Positions 45,010-55,294 of a stretch of DNA of 64,000 nucleotides are shown here, piece by piece. The DNA lies in assembly GCA_903868595.1 (NCBI GenBank), contig CAIPVV010000025.1, forward strand, positions 94,068 through 158,067. Reading direction: 5' to 3'. Position 1 is the first letter of the stretch. Every line of letters starts with the position of its first letter. The DNA comes from an uncultured Pseudomonadota bacterium (GTDB taxonomy: Bacteria; Pseudomonadota; Gammaproteobacteria; Steroidobacterales; Steroidobacteraceae). The position numbers were made by a program, and so were the translations under genes. The notes beneath the pieces were generated by a model. It was not told the origin of the DNA. It saw nothing but the letters and a program-made list of their open reading frames with translations, and ran no database searches.

Positions 45010-46337
45010 TGGCGCGCATGAATGCCGTGGTCGTGGGTCTGGGCCGTACAGGCTTGTCCGTCGCGCGGCACCTGCTTGCCCGTGGCTGGCAGGTCAGCGG
45101 CACCGACACGCGCTCCGCGCCACCGGAGTTGCCGGCGCTGCGCGCGCTGCAGCCGGACATGCGCGTAAGCCTGGGCGGCCTGGATGCCGAGTTGCTGGCG
45201 CAGGCCGATTGCGTGGTGGTCTCCCCGGGCGTGCCGCTCACCGGACCCTTCTTCGTGCAGGCCCGCGCCCAGGGACTGGAGATCGTCGGCGACGTGGAGC
45301 TCTTCGCCCGCGCCACGCCCGGCCGCGTGGTCGGCATCACCGGTACCAACGGCAAGAGCACCGTGACCACGCTGGTGGCCCGCATGGCCACGCGCGCGGG
45401 GCTTCGCGCGCGCGCCGGCGGTAACCTGGGCCCGCCGGCGCTGGAGTTGCTGGACGGCGGCGATGCCGACCTGTTCGTGCTGGAGCTCTCCAGCTACCAG
45501 CTGGAGACCACCTACACGCTGGAGCTGGTGGCGGCCACGGTGCTGAACGTGACCCCCGACCACCTGGATCGCTACGCCGACATGGCCGCCTATGCCGAGG
45601 CCAAGTCGCGGATCTTCGCCCGGTGCGGCACGGCCGTGATCAACCTGGACGACCCGCTGGTCGCGCAGATGCCGCGCGCCGACCAGCCGCGCCTGAGCTT
45701 CTCGCTGCGGGCGAGGGTGGCGGCGGACTTCTCGCTGCAGAAGTCTGATACGCAGTGGTGGCTCACCCGTCGGGGCGAGTTCCTGCTGCCCGCCAACGCG
45801 ATGCGTATCGGCGGACTGCACAATGCGGCCAACGCGCTGGCGGCGCTCGCGCTGGGCGATGCGCTCGACCTGCCGATGGCGGCGATGCTGGAGGAGCTGC
45901 GCGAGTTCCCCGGCCTGCCGCACCGCGCCGAGTGGGTGGCGGACGTCGCCGGCGTGCGCTACGTGAATGACTCCAAGGGCACCAACGTCGGGGCGACGCT
46001 GGCGGCCGTGGAGGGCTTCGAGGGGCCGCTGGTGCTCATCGCCGGCGGCGACGGCAAGAACCAGGACTTCGCGCCGCTGCGCGAGGCCTTCCGGGGCAAG
46101 GTCCGCCACGCTGTCCTGATCGGTCGGGACGCGGCGCTCATCGCGCAGGCGCTGGACGGGGTCTGCTCGATAGAGCACTGCGCGAGCCTGGAGGATGCGG
46201 TCATCGCCTGCGCCCGCCAGGCGCAGCCCGGCGACACGGTACTGCTGTCCCCGGCCTGTGCGAGCCTGGATATGTTTCGCGACTACTCGCATCGCGGCGC
46301 GGTGTTCGCAGCCGCGGTCAGGAGCCTGGCAGCATGA
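45009..46337 (+). CDS. murD: UDP-MurNAc-L-Ala:D-Glu ligase
   Basis: A 442-residue Mur ligase with an N-terminal Rossmann-like domain (VVVGLGRTGLSVARHLL), ATP loop GITGTNGKSTVTTL, LELSSYQLETT and YVNDSKGTNVGATLAAVEGF, typical for MurD. It adds D-Glu as the second residue. Start at 45009 is set by the mraY overlap; a longer frame upstream is inside mraY. ftsW starts within its stop (ATGA). Confidence 0.97.
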   Translation: MARMNAVVVGLGRTGLSVARHLLARGWQVSGTDTRSAPPELPALRALQPDMRVSLGGLDAELLAQADCVVVSPGVPLTGPFFVQARAQGLEIVGDVELFARATPGRVVGITGTNGKSTVTTLVARMATRAGLRARAGGNLGPPALELLDGGDADLFVLELSSYQLETTYTLELVAATVLNVTPDHLDRYADMAAYAEAKSRIFARCGTAVINLDDPLVAQMPRADQPRLSFSLRARVAADFSLQKSDTQWWLTRRGEFLLPANAMRIGGLHNAANALAALALGDALDLPMAAMLEELREFPGLPHRAEWVADVAGVRYVNDSKGTNVGATLAAVEGFEGPLVLIAGGDGKNQDFAPLREAFRGKVRHAVLIGRDAALIAQALDGVCSIEHCASLEDAVIACARQAQPGDTVLLSPACASLDMFRDYSHRGAVFAAAVRSLAA

Positions 46338-47542
46338 GCGCCACCTCCGCCACCGTGTCGCGGCTCACCGAACGTGGCGGCGGGCTGCGCCTGGACTTCC
46401 TGACCATCGCGCTGACCCTGGCGATCCTGCTGCTGGGTCTGGTGATGGTGTCGTCGGCCTCGATCTCGATGGCCGCCCACGAGCCCGGCGGCGACCCGTT
46501 CTCCTACCTGGAGAAGCAGCTCATCCTGACACTGGCCGGCATGATGCTGGCGGCACTGATCTTCCTGATCCCCACGGACTGGCTGGAGCGCTACTCGCTG
46601 GCGCTGCTGGTGATCGCGGGCCTCCTGCTCCTGGCCGTGCTCATCCCGGGACTGGGGCACGTGGTCAACGGCAGCCGCCGCTGGATCCGCCTGCCGGGCG
46701 TGAACTTCCAGGCCTCCGAGGGCGCGCGCGTCCTGGTACTGGTCTACCTCGCCAGCTACTGCGTGCGCCGCGAGGCGGAGCTTCGCGAAACCCTCACGGG
46801 CCTGCTCAAGCCGCTGGGGCTGCTGCTGGTTTTCGGCGTGCTGCTGCTGGGCGAGCCGGACTTCGGCGCGGCGACGGTGCTGGTGGTGACGGGCTTTGGA
46901 CTGCTGTTCCTCGCGGGCGCACAGCTTCGCTGGGTAGCCGCCTTCACGGTGGGGCTGGGCGCGCTGGGCGCGCTGGCGGTGATGCTGGCCCCGTACCGCA
47001 TCAAGCGCATGATGACGTTCCTGGATCCCTGGGCGGATCCGTTCAACTCGGGCTTCCAGCTCACGCAGTCGCTGATCGCGATCGGCCGCGGCGACTGGTT
47101 CGGGGTGGGCCTGGGCGAGAGCGTGCAGAAGCTCTTCTATCTGCCGGAGGCCCATACGGACTTCCTGTTCGCGGTCCTGGCCGAGGAGCTCGGCCTGGCC
47201 GGCGTCGTGTTCACGCTGGGTTTGTTCCTGGCCCTGGTCTGGCGCGTCTTCTACATCTCCAGGCTCGCCAACGACGCGGGCCTGAAGTTCCAGTCCTACG
47301 TCGCTGCCAGCTTCGGCATGTGGCTGGGTATCCAGGCCTGCATCAACATGGGCGTGAACATGGGGGCGCTGCCCACCAAGGGCCTGACCCTGCCACTCAT
47401 GAGCTACGGCCGCAGCAGCCTGATCGTTACCATCGCGTGGATGGGGCTGATCCTGCGCGTGTACCACGAGGCCACGGGCGAGACGCGCGGTATAGCCGGC
47501 ACCGTGCGCCGCCGCGCCGCCGCCGCGGAGGCGCAGCCATGA
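46334..47542 (+). CDS. ftsW: Septal peptidoglycan glycosyltransferase FtsW
   Basis: A 402-residue SEDS-family polymerase with ten hydrophobic helices. Typical segments are NGSRRWIRLPGVNFQASE, LLLGEPDFGAATVLV (with the catalytic Asp), DPFNSGFQLTQSLIAIGRG, EAHTDFLFAVLAEELG and NMGALPTKGLTLPLMSYGRS. Polymerises lipid II at the septum in complex with FtsI. The MSYGRSS near the end replaces the usual MSYGGSS, a conservative-looking change. ATGA overlaps on both sides. Confidence 0.96.
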   Translation: MSATSATVSRLTERGGGLRLDFLTIALTLAILLLGLVMVSSASISMAAHEPGGDPFSYLEKQLILTLAGMMLAALIFLIPTDWLERYSLALLVIAGLLLLAVLIPGLGHVVNGSRRWIRLPGVNFQASEGARVLVLVYLASYCVRREAELRETLTGLLKPLGLLLVFGVLLLGEPDFGAATVLVVTGFGLLFLAGAQLRWVAAFTVGLGALGALAVMLAPYRIKRMMTFLDPWADPFNSGFQLTQSLIAIGRGDWFGVGLGESVQKLFYLPEAHTDFLFAVLAEELGLAGVVFTLGLFLALVWRVFYISRLANDAGLKFQSYVAASFGMWLGIQACINMGVNMGALPTKGLTLPLMSYGRSSLIVTIAWMGLILRVYHEATGETRGIAGTVRRRAAAAEAQP

Positions 47543-48630
47543 AGGCACCCGTGCTCATCATGGCGGGCGGTACCGGCGGGCATGTGTTCCCGGCGCTGGC
47601 GCTCGCGCGGATGCTGCGCGAGCAATCGCGCGAGGTCGTGTGGCTGGGAACGCGGCGGGGCCTGGAGGCGCGCGTGGTGCCCGCCGACGGCTTTCCGATC
47701 GAATGGCTCTCGGTGGGCGGCCTGCGCGGCAAGGGCATGGCGACGTTGCTTGCGGCGCCGTTCAAGCTGGTCGGCGCGCTGCTGCAGGCCCTGGCGGTCA
47801 TGCGGCGCCGCCGCCCGGCGGTGGTCGTTGGCCTGGGCGGCTTCGTGACGGGCCCGGGGGGGGTGGCGGCGTGGCTGTGCCGCCGGCCGCTGATCATCCA
47901 CGAGCAGAACGCGATCGCCGGCTTCACCAACCGCTGCCTGGCGCGCTTCGCGCGCGAAGTGCTCACGGCGTTCCCGGGCGCGTTCGCGCCGGGCATCGCA
48001 GTGCGCGAGATCGGCAATCCCGTGCGCCGCGAGATCGCGATGCTGCCGGACCCGGCCGAGCGCTTCGCCGGGCGCAGCGGCCCGATCCGCATCCTCATCG
48101 TCGGCGGGAGCCTTGGCGCCGCCCGCTTGAACAGCATGGTGCCGCAGGCCCTGGCCGAGGCGCAGCGTCGCGGCCGCGTGGAGTTCGACGTGCGACACCA
48201 GGCGGGCGAACGGCTGTATGAGACCGCGCGCTCGGCCTACGAGCAGACCACGGTGCGCGCGCAGGTCAGCGCCTTCATCGAGGACATGGCCTCCGCCTAC
48301 GCGTGGGCCGACCTCATCATCTGTCGCGCCGGCGCGCTGACGGTCTCCGAACTCGCCGCGGCGGGCCTGGGTGCCATACTCGTGCCGTACCCGGCTGCGG
48401 TCGATGACCACCAGACCCATAACGCGCAGTTCCTGGTCCAGGCGGGTGCTGCCCTGCGCATCGCCGACAAGGACCTGACCGCCACGCGCCTGGCCGATGA
48501 ACTGCTGCGCCTGTGCGCCGATCGCGCGCTCCTTGCTCAGATGGCCTCCCGCGCCCGCGCCCACGCCCGCCCGGATGCCGCCGCCGAGCTGCTGCGCAGC
48601 TGCCTGGCCGCCGCGCGGGAGGCTGCATGA
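47539..48630 (+). CDS. murG: Lipid II synthase, UDP-GlcNAc transferase MurG
   Basis: A 363-residue peripheral membrane GT-B glycosyltransferase. N-terminal [16 protein letters not shown] is the glycine loop, followed by [33 protein letters not shown], and in the donor domain [36 protein letters not shown] and DDHQTHNAQ. It converts lipid I to lipid II. A longer frame upstream is antiregister within ftsW. ATGA overlaps with ftsW and murC. Confidence 0.97.
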   Translation: MKAPVLIMAGGTGGHVFPALALARMLREQSREVVWLGTRRGLEARVVPADGFPIEWLSVGGLRGKGMATLLAAPFKLVGALLQALAVMRRRRPAVVVGLGGFVTGPGGVAAWLCRRPLIIHEQNAIAGFTNRCLARFAREVLTAFPGAFAPGIAVREIGNPVRREIAMLPDPAERFAGRSGPIRILIVGGSLGAARLNSMVPQALAEAQRRGRVEFDVRHQAGERLYETARSAYEQTTVRAQVSAFIEDMASAYAWADLIICRAGALTVSELAAAGLGAILVPYPAAVDDHQTHNAQFLVQAGAALRIADKDLTATRLADELLRLCADRALLAQMASRARAHARPDAAAELLRSCLAAAREAA

Positions 48631-50060
48631 ACCGTCGCGCCGGTGATGGTATGCGCCGCATCCACGGCATCCACTTCGTCGGCATCGGCGGCAGCGGCAT
48701 GGGCGGCATCGCCGAGGTGCTGCTGAACCTGGGCTACAACGTGCAGGGCTCCGACGCCAAGGCCAACGGCGTAACCGAGCGGCTGCAGCGCCTGGGCGCG
48801 AAGGTCATGATCGGACACGCTGCCGAGAACATCGAAGGGGCCGACGTCATCGTCGTCTCCACCGCGATCCGCCGGGAGAACCCGGAGGTCGCGGCCGCGC
48901 TGGAGCGGCGCATCCCGGTCGTGCCGCGCGCGCAGATGCTGGGCGAGCTGATGCGCTTCCGGCACGCGATTGCGGTGGCCGGCACGCACGGCAAGACCAC
49001 GACCACGAGTCTGGTGGCCAGCGTGCTGGCCGAGGGCGGCGAGGATCCCACCTTCGTGATCGGGGGGCGCCTGAAAAGCGCCGACAGCAATGCCCGCCTG
49101 GGCGCCGGTCGCTACCTGGTGGCCGAGGCCGACGAGAGCGACGCCTCCTTCCTGCACCTGCAGCCGATGCTGGCGATCGTGACGAACATCGACAACGACC
49201 ACCTGGGCACCCACGGCGGCGATTTCCAGAAGCTGCGCCAGAGCTTCGTCGAGTTTCTGCACAACCTGCCGTTCTATGGCCTGGCGGTGCTGTGCATCGA
49301 TGATCCGGAGCTCGCGACGCTGCTGCCGGAGGTCAACCGCCCGATCGTGACCTACGGCGTCTCGCCGCAGGCCGATGTGCGCGCCATCGACATCGAGCGC
49401 CAGGGGCTTAAGACTCGCTTCAAGGTGCTGCGGCCCGGCCATGCGGATCCGCTGACCGTGACCGTGAATTTGCCGGGGCTGCACAACGTGCTCAACTCCC
49501 TGGCCGCCATCGCCGTGGCCACGGAGCTGCGCGTCCCGGACGTCGCGATCCAGAAGGCGCTCGTGAGCTTCCAGGGCATCGAGCGGCGCCTGCAGCACAT
49601 CGGCGAGGTCGCGCTCGCCGGTGGCACGGTCACGATCATCGACGACTACGGCCACCACCCGACCGAGATCGCGGCGACGCTGGATGCCCTGCGCCAGGCC
49701 TTCGCCGGCCGTCGCATCGTGCTGGTTTTCGAGCCGCACCGCTACACCCGCACACGGGACCTGCTGGATGATTTCGCCCGCGTCCTCTCCACGGCTGACG
49801 TGCTGCTGGTGACGGAGGTGTACGCGGCGGGCGAGTCCCCGATCGAGGGCGCCGATGCCCGTGCGATCTGCCGCGCGGTACGCATCCGCGGCAAGGTGGA
49901 GCCGGTCCTGGTCCCGCACGTGGATGAGATCGCCACGGAACTTAAGGACCTGCTGCGTCCCGGCGACGTGGTGGCGATGATGGGCGCGGGCTCCATCAGC
50001 GGCGCCGCACACGAACTGCCGGCCAAGCTCGCAGCCCTGCTGGGCCGGAGGCAGGCATGA
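48627..50060 (+). CDS. murC: UDP-MurNAc:L-Ala ligase
   Basis: A 477-residue Mur ligase, first amino-acid-adding step. [25 protein letters not shown] loop [37 protein letters not shown] and [18 protein letters not shown] identify MurC. A second ATG at 48651 would remove only eight residues. It overlaps murG and murB (ATGA both). Confidence 0.97.
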   Translation: MNRRAGDGMRRIHGIHFVGIGGSGMGGIAEVLLNLGYNVQGSDAKANGVTERLQRLGAKVMIGHAAENIEGADVIVVSTAIRRENPEVAAALERRIPVVPRAQMLGELMRFRHAIAVAGTHGKTTTTSLVASVLAEGGEDPTFVIGGRLKSADSNARLGAGRYLVAEADESDASFLHLQPMLAIVTNIDNDHLGTHGGDFQKLRQSFVEFLHNLPFYGLAVLCIDDPELATLLPEVNRPIVTYGVSPQADVRAIDIERQGLKTRFKVLRPGHADPLTVTVNLPGLHNVLNSLAAIAVATELRVPDVAIQKALVSFQGIERRLQHIGEVALAGGTVTIIDDYGHHPTEIAATLDALRQAFAGRRIVLVFEPHRYTRTRDLLDDFARVLSTADVLLVTEVYAAGESPIEGADARAICRAVRIRGKVEPVLVPHVDEIATELKDLLRPGDVVAMMGAGSISGAAHELPAKLAALLGRRQA

Positions 50061-50947
50061 GCCTAGCCATCGACCCGCGCTTTGCCGCTCGCGTCCGCCG
50101 CGACGAGCCGCTCTCGCGTCACACCTCCTGGCACGTCGGCGGCCCGGCGGACGTCTTCTTCATGCCACAGGACAGGAACGACCTGGTCGCGTTCCTGCGC
50201 GCGCTGCCCGCCGGTACCCCGATCCTGTGGCTGGGGCTGGGCAGCAACCTGCTGGTGCGCGACGGCGGGATTCGCGGCGTGGTGATCTCCACGCAGGAAG
50301 CCCTCTCGGCGCTGGAGCGCCGCGGCGAGCGCGAGGTCTATGTCGAGGCGGGCGTACCCTGCGCGCGCATCGCGCGCCAGTGTGCCAAGTGGAACCTGGG
50401 GCCGGCGGAGTTCCTCACCGGGATCCCCGGCACGATGGGCGGCGCGCTGGCGATGAACGCGGGTGCCTTCGGCGGGGAGACCTGGCGGCAGGTGACGAGC
50501 GTGGAGACGGTCGATGCGCACGGCGAGGTGCGGGTGCGCGACGCCAGCCAGTTCCGCGGCAGCTATCGCCATATCGAGGCACCGGCACCGGGCGAGTGGT
50601 TCCTGGCAGCGACGCTGTACTTTGCCGGGGAGTCGAGCCTGGAGGACACGCGCGCACTGCTGGAGCAGCGTCGCCGGACCCAGCCGATCGGCGAATGGAG
50701 CTGCGGGTCGGTGTTCACCAACCCGCCGGGCGACCATGCCGCGCGCCTGATCGAGGCCACGGGCCTCAAGGGTTTCCGGATCGGCGGTGCCGTGGTCTCC
50801 ACCAAGCACGCCAATTTCATTCTTAACGAAGGGGAGGCGAGCGCTCGGGACATCGAGCAGCTGATCGCCCACGTGCAGCGCGAAGTCGCGCGCGTGCAGG
50901 GCCTGACGCTCACCCCCGAAGTACGCATCGTCGGAGAAGCTGCCTGA
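50057..50947 (+). CDS. murB: UDP-N-acetylenolpyruvoylglucosamine reductase
   Basis: A 296-residue FAD enzyme that reduces the MurA product to UDP-MurNAc. [57 protein letters not shown] and [19 protein letters not shown] (with the catalytic Ser) mark a type II MurB, lacking the extra C-terminal domain of E. coli MurB. Its position between murC and ddl differs from the E. coli cluster, where murB is elsewhere, but is common in other bacteria. Confidence 0.96.
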   Translation: MSLAIDPRFAARVRRDEPLSRHTSWHVGGPADVFFMPQDRNDLVAFLRALPAGTPILWLGLGSNLLVRDGGIRGVVISTQEALSALERRGEREVYVEAGVPCARIARQCAKWNLGPAEFLTGIPGTMGGALAMNAGAFGGETWRQVTSVETVDAHGEVRVRDASQFRGSYRHIEAPAPGEWFLAATLYFAGESSLEDTRALLEQRRRTQPIGEWSCGSVFTNPPGDHAARLIEATGLKGFRIGGAVVSTKHANFILNEGEASARDIEQLIAHVQREVARVQGLTLTPEVRIVGEAA

Positions 50948-51921
50948 TGAACCTCTCGCACGACCCGGCCCGCATGCGCCGCATCACCGAGGCCGCCGAC
51001 TTCGGCAAGGTGGCGGTGCTGTTCGGGGGCGATTCCGCCGAGCGCGAGATCTCCCTGAAGTCCGGTAGCGCCGTGCTGGCGGCGCTCAAGCGCCGCGGCA
51101 TCGAGGCCGAGGGATTCGACCCGAAGGACCTGCCGCTCGCCAAGCTCAAGGACCGCCACTTCGACCGCGTCTGGATCGCCCTGCATGGCCCGGGCGGCGA
51201 GGATGGCACGCTGCAGGGGGCGCTGGAGTTCCTGGGCATTCCCTACACCGGCAGCGGCGTGCTGGGCTCGGCCGTCGGCATGGACAAGCTGCGTACCAAG
51301 CGCCTGGCTGCCGCCGTGGGCGTGGGCACGGCCGACACGCTGGTGCTGCGCTCCGCCGCCGATTGCCGCGAGGCGCTGGAGCGCTTCGGCCTGCCGCTGA
51401 TCGTCAAGCCCGCATCCCAGGGCTCCAGCGTCGGCATGAGCAAGGTGACCCTGGCCGAGGAAATGGAGGCCGCGTGGCAGCGCGCCGCGGCCGTGGACCG
51501 GGTGGTCTTCGCCGAGCCGTGGATCACGGGTGCCGAGTACACCGTAGCCGTGCTGCACCGGCGGGTCCTGCCCGCGATCCGCATCGAGACCAGCAACAGC
51601 TTCTACGACTACGAGGCCAAGTACCTGCGCAACGACACGCGCTACCACTGCCCATCCGGCCTGTCGGCCCCGGCCGAGGCGCACATGGCGAGCCTCGCCC
51701 TGGCCGCGTTCGACGCGGTGGGCGCCGAGGGTTGGGGGCGCGTGGACTTCATGTCCGACAAGGCCGGCCGCCCGCTGATGCTGGAGCTCAACACGATTCC
51801 CGGCATGACCGACCACAGCCTGGTGCCGATGGCGGCGCGCGCGGCGGGCATCGATTTCGACGAACTGTGCTGGCAGGTGCTGGAGACGAGCTTCGTCCGG
51901 CAGCCGCGGGACCAGGGTTAA
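50947..51921 (+). CDS. ddlB: D-alanine-D-alanine ligase
   Basis: A 324-residue ATP-grasp enzyme. VAVLFGGDSAEREISLKSG, LHGPGGEDGTLQGALEFLGI, VKPASQGSSVGMSKV, and LELNTIPGMTDHSLVPMAA are family blocks. The Y in YDYEAKY and the SAE/REIS serine support D-Ala-D-Ala (not D-lactate) formation. One-base overlap with murB (TGATG); ftsQ follows after 10 bases with AAGGAGGAAG as its ribosome site. Confidence 0.96.
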   Translation: MNLSHDPARMRRITEAADFGKVAVLFGGDSAEREISLKSGSAVLAALKRRGIEAEGFDPKDLPLAKLKDRHFDRVWIALHGPGGEDGTLQGALEFLGIPYTGSGVLGSAVGMDKLRTKRLAAAVGVGTADTLVLRSAADCREALERFGLPLIVKPASQGSSVGMSKVTLAEEMEAAWQRAAAVDRVVFAEPWITGAEYTVAVLHRRVLPAIRIETSNSFYDYEAKYLRNDTRYHCPSGLSAPAEAHMASLALAAFDAVGAEGWGRVDFMSDKAGRPLMLELNTIPGMTDHSLVPMAARAAGIDFDELCWQVLETSFVRQPRDQG

Positions 51922-51931
51922 GGAGGAAGAA

Positions 51932-52717
51932 ATGTTTTCCACGGGTAACCGCAAGCGAAACCGCAGCCGCCGGCCGGAAGGACGGCGCTGGGGTTTCACG
52001 CTGCCGCAGCTGGACTGGAAGCGCTGGGGCAGCGCGGCCGCAGCGCTGGCGGGCATCGCGGCCGTGGTGTTCGTCCTGCGCACGTCCCTGGACCAGCCGA
52101 TCCAGACCGTCGCGGTGGCCGGTCGATTCCAGCGCGTCTCGCCCCTGGACGTGGAGAAGGCGGTGCGCCAGGTGAGTCGCGGGCAGGGTCTGGTGGCGGT
52201 GGACCTCAATGCCGTGGGCCGCGCCGTGCGCCGCATTCCCTGGGTCGACAGCGTGACCGTGGGCCGCAGCTGGCCGCGGGGCCTATCGGTCTACGTCGTG
52301 GAGCAGGTGCCCATGGCGCGCTGGGGTGACATCGGCCTGCTCAACATGCGCGGCGAAGTCTTCGTGAATGATCCGGCGCACGTGCCGGCGGAGCTGCCGC
52401 AGCTCATCGGCCCCCCGGGTACGCAGGTCCTGGTGACGCAGCGCTACCTGGCCGCGCAGGGGCGCCTGACCGAGGCTGGCATGCGCCTCTCGCAGGTCCG
52501 GCTGGACCCGCGCGGCGCCTGGGAATTTTCGCTCGACAACGGCATCGTCGTGCGCCTCGGGCGCCGGCAGGTCGAGGAGCGTTTCGATCGATTCATGGTT
52601 GCGGCAAGCCGCCTGGTCGGCATGCGTCCCCAGGATATCGCCTACATAGACCTGCGCTACGCCAACGGCTTCGCCGTGGGCTGGCGCTCAGAGAAGGAGG
52701 GCCGCAGCAGTGGCTAA
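51932..52717 (+). CDS. ftsQ: Cell division protein FtsQ
   Basis: A 261-residue bitopic membrane protein. Basic N-terminus, a transmembrane helix (about 33-50, AAALAGIAAVVFVLRTS), a POTRA domain (about 55-125, from IQTVAVAGRFQRVSPLDVE) and the FtsQ domain to the end. It scaffolds FtsL and FtsB. An unusually strong ribosome binding site (AAGGAGGAAG) precedes it. The ftsA start lies eight bases inside its 3' end. Confidence 0.94.
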   Translation: MFSTGNRKRNRSRRPEGRRWGFTLPQLDWKRWGSAAAALAGIAAVVFVLRTSLDQPIQTVAVAGRFQRVSPLDVEKAVRQVSRGQGLVAVDLNAVGRAVRRIPWVDSVTVGRSWPRGLSVYVVEQVPMARWGDIGLLNMRGEVFVNDPAHVPAELPQLIGPPGTQVLVTQRYLAAQGRLTEAGMRLSQVRLDPRGAWEFSLDNGIVVRLGRRQVEERFDRFMVAASRLVGMRPQDIAYIDLRYANGFAVGWRSEKEGRSSG

Positions 52718-53942
52718 GCGGTCGGATAGATCATTGATAGTGGGCCTGGACATCGGCACCTCCAAGGTCGTCGCCCTGGTGGGCGAGATCCAGCCCGATG
52801 GCACCCTGGAAATCGTCGGCCGCGGCTCCCACCCCTCGCGGGGCCTTAAAAAAGGCGTCGTGGTAAACATCGAGTCGACCGTGCAGTCGATCCAGCGGGC
52901 GGTTGAGGAGGCCGAGCTGATGGCCGACTGCGAGATCAACGCGGTCTACGCCGGCATCGCCGGCAGCCACGTCCGCAGCCTGAACTCCCACGGCGTGGTG
53001 GCCATCCGCGACCGCGAGGTGACGCCGGCGGACGTGGAACACGTCATCGATGCGGCCAAGGCGGTGGCCATCCCCGCCGACCAGAAGATCCTCCACGTGC
53101 TGCCCCAGGAATTCATCATCGACGGCCAGGAGGGGATCCGCGACCCGATCGGCATGTCGGGCGTGCGCCTGGAGGCCAAGGTGCACATCGTCACGGGCGC
53201 GGAGAGCGCGGCACAGAACATCGTGAAGTGCGTGCAGCGCTGCGGGCTCACGGTCGAGGACGTGGTGCTGGAGCAGTTGGCCTCCAGTTACGCCGTGCTC
53301 ACCGAAGATGAGAAGGAGCTTGGTGTCTGCATCGTCGACATTGGTGGCGGTACGACTGACTTAGCTGTTTTTTCTGGTGGCGCAATACGTCATACTGCAG
53401 TCATTCCGATCGCTGGTGATCAGGTCACCAACGACATCGCTGTTTCGATGCGCACGCCTACACAATACGCAGAAGATATAAAGATCCGATACGCCTGTGC
53501 GCTGTCCCAGCTCGCCAACCCCGACGAAAGCATCGAAGTTCCCAGCGTGGGCGACCGCCCCGCGCGCCGCCTGGCGCGCCAGACGCTGGCCGAGATCGTC
53601 GAGCCCCGCTATGAGGAGCTCTTCGGATTGATCCGCGATGAGCTGCGCCGCAGTGGTTTTGAGGAAGTGATCGCCGCCGGCATCGTCCTGACTGGCGGGA
53701 GCGCCAAGATGGAAGGGGCCATCGATCTCGCCGAGGAGATCTTCCACATGCCGGTCCGCCTGGGCGTCCCCCAGCTGGTCAAGGGCATGCCCGATGTCAT
53801 CCAGAACCCGATCCATTCCACCGGCGTGGGGCTGCTGCTCTACGGCCTGGAGAACGCCCACCCCGTGCGCGGCGGCCGCTCGCTGCCGGCCATGGGCGGC
53901 CTCATCGATCGCATGTCGTCTTGGTTCAAGGGAAATTTCTGA
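52710..53942 (+). CDS. ftsA: Cell division protein FtsA
   Basis: A 410-residue actin-like ATPase that ties FtsZ to the membrane. LIVGLDIGTSKVVALVGE (phosphate 1), DIGGGTTDLAVFSGG (phosphate 2) and GIVLTGGSAKMEGAIDLAEE (adenosine) are visible, and the C-terminal RMSSWFKGNF is the membrane-targeting amphipathic helix. GTG start with GGAGG in ftsQ. Codons around 53340-53500 are AT-rich and unlike the rest of the gene (see findings), though the protein there is normal. Confidence 0.97.
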   Translation: MAKRSDRSLIVGLDIGTSKVVALVGEIQPDGTLEIVGRGSHPSRGLKKGVVVNIESTVQSIQRAVEEAELMADCEINAVYAGIAGSHVRSLNSHGVVAIRDREVTPADVEHVIDAAKAVAIPADQKILHVLPQEFIIDGQEGIRDPIGMSGVRLEAKVHIVTGAESAAQNIVKCVQRCGLTVEDVVLEQLASSYAVLTEDEKELGVCIVDIGGGTTDLAVFSGGAIRHTAVIPIAGDQVTNDIAVSMRTPTQYAEDIKIRYACALSQLANPDESIEVPSVGDRPARRLARQTLAEIVEPRYEELFGLIRDELRRSGFEEVIAAGIVLTGGSAKMEGAIDLAEEIFHMPVRLGVPQLVKGMPDVIQNPIHSTGVGLLLYGLENAHPVRGGRSLPAMGGLIDRMSSWFKGNF

Positions 53943-53973
53943 TTTTTACGGTTACCGTGAGGAGCTGACGCCA

Positions 53974-55194
53974 ATGTTTGAACTTATGGATGCATACAGC
54001 CAGAGCGCCGTGATCAAGGTCATCGGGGTCGGCGGTGGCGGCGGCAACGCCGTATCGCACATGGCCACCTGCGGAATAGATGGGGTGGACTTCGTGTGCG
54101 TCAACACCGACGCGCAGGCCCTCAAGCACTCCAAGGTCAAGACCTCGCTGCAGATCGGCGGGGACATCACCAAGGGCCTGGGCGCTGGCGCCAACCCGGA
54201 CGTGGGTCGCGCTGCCGCCATCGAGGACCGCGAGCGCATTGTCGAGCTGATCGACGGTTGCGACATGCTCTTCATCACCGCAGGCATGGGCGGTGGCACG
54301 GGTACCGGCGCCGCGCCGGTGGTCGCCCAGATCGCCAAGGAGCTGGGCATCCTCACCGTTGCGGTCGTCACGCGCCCGTTCGAGATGGAGGGTGGCAAGC
54401 GCGCCCACGCCGCCGACAACGGCATCGCCGAGCTCGCCAAGTACGTGGACTCGCTGATCACGATCCCCAACCAGAAGCTGCTGACGGTGCTGGGCGCCGC
54501 CACCACGCTGCTGGATGCCTTCAAGGCCGCCAACCAGGTACTGCAGGGCGCGGTACAGGGCATCGCCGAGCTGATCACCCGTCCCGGTCTCATCAACGTC
54601 GATTTCGCCGACGTCCGCACCGTCATGGCCGAGACCGGCATGGCGATGATGGGCACCGGCATCGGCACCGGCGAGGGCCGTGCCCGCACGGCCGCCGAGG
54701 CTGCCGTGTCCTCGCCGCTGCTGGAGAACATCGACCTGGCCGGTGCCCACGGCATCCTGGTGAACGTCACGGCGGGCATGGACCTGTCGATCGGCGAGTT
54801 CCAGGAAGTCGGCAACATCGTCAAGCAGTTCGCCTCCGAGGATGCGACGGTCGTGGTCGGTACGGTCATCGACCCGGACATGTCCAACGAGCTGCGGGTA
54901 ACGGTAGTGGCCACGGGCCTGAACCGGGCGGCACTCGCAGTGCAGAAGCCGACGGCCCGCGAGAGCAGCCGCGAGCCGGCGCGCGAGCTGCCGGTGCACC
55001 GCGAGACCTCGATGCGCGTGGTGCCCAAGCCGGCGTCCTCCCGGCCGTCGGCGGTGGACTACGCCGACTACGACCGCCCGACCATCGGCCGCCAGACCCA
55101 GCAGAAGCGCGCCGTCGGTGACGGCCTGCAGGTGGAGACGGTCAAGGAAGACCTGCTGGACATCCCGGCCTTCCTGCGCCGCCAGGCCGACTGA
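53974..55194 (+). CDS. ftsZ: Cell division GTPase FtsZ
   Basis: A 406-residue tubulin homologue. IKVIGVGGGGGNAVSHM, the tubulin signature GGGTGTGAAPVVA, and GLINVDFADVRTVM are all present; a variable linker (about 320-390) leads to the conserved C-terminal peptide DIPAFLRRQAD that binds FtsA and ZipA. GAGGAG nine bases before the ATG explains high translation. Last gene of the cluster, followed by a GC-rich hairpin. A longer frame upstream overlaps ftsA and is rejected. Confidence 0.98.
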   Translation: MFELMDAYSQSAVIKVIGVGGGGGNAVSHMATCGIDGVDFVCVNTDAQALKHSKVKTSLQIGGDITKGLGAGANPDVGRAAAIEDRERIVELIDGCDMLFITAGMGGGTGTGAAPVVAQIAKELGILTVAVVTRPFEMEGGKRAHAADNGIAELAKYVDSLITIPNQKLLTVLGAATTLLDAFKAANQVLQGAVQGIAELITRPGLINVDFADVRTVMAETGMAMMGTGIGTGEGRARTAAEAAVSSPLLENIDLAGAHGILVNVTAGMDLSIGEFQEVGNIVKQFASEDATVVVGTVIDPDMSNELRVTVVATGLNRAALAVQKPTARESSREPARELPVHRETSMRVVPKPASSRPSAVDYADYDRPTIGRQTQQKRAVGDGLQVETVKEDLLDIPAFLRRQAD

Positions 55195-55211
55195 GGGCAG
55201 CGGATGGACCA

Positions 55212-55244
55212 CCCCGGCCGGCCGCTCTGACCGGCCGGCGGGGG
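55212..55244 (+). terminator. Hairpin after ftsZ
   Basis: Two copies of CCGGCCGG (55214-55221 and 55231-55238) pair across a 9-base loop, with further CC/GG pairs outside, then GGGGTTGTGG. It could end the dcw transcript 17 bases after the ftsZ stop. Confidence 0.5.
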
Positions 55245-55294
55245 TTGTGGTACGGTAACGCCCCATCCGCGCCACCGCACGCCACTCCTTATAT

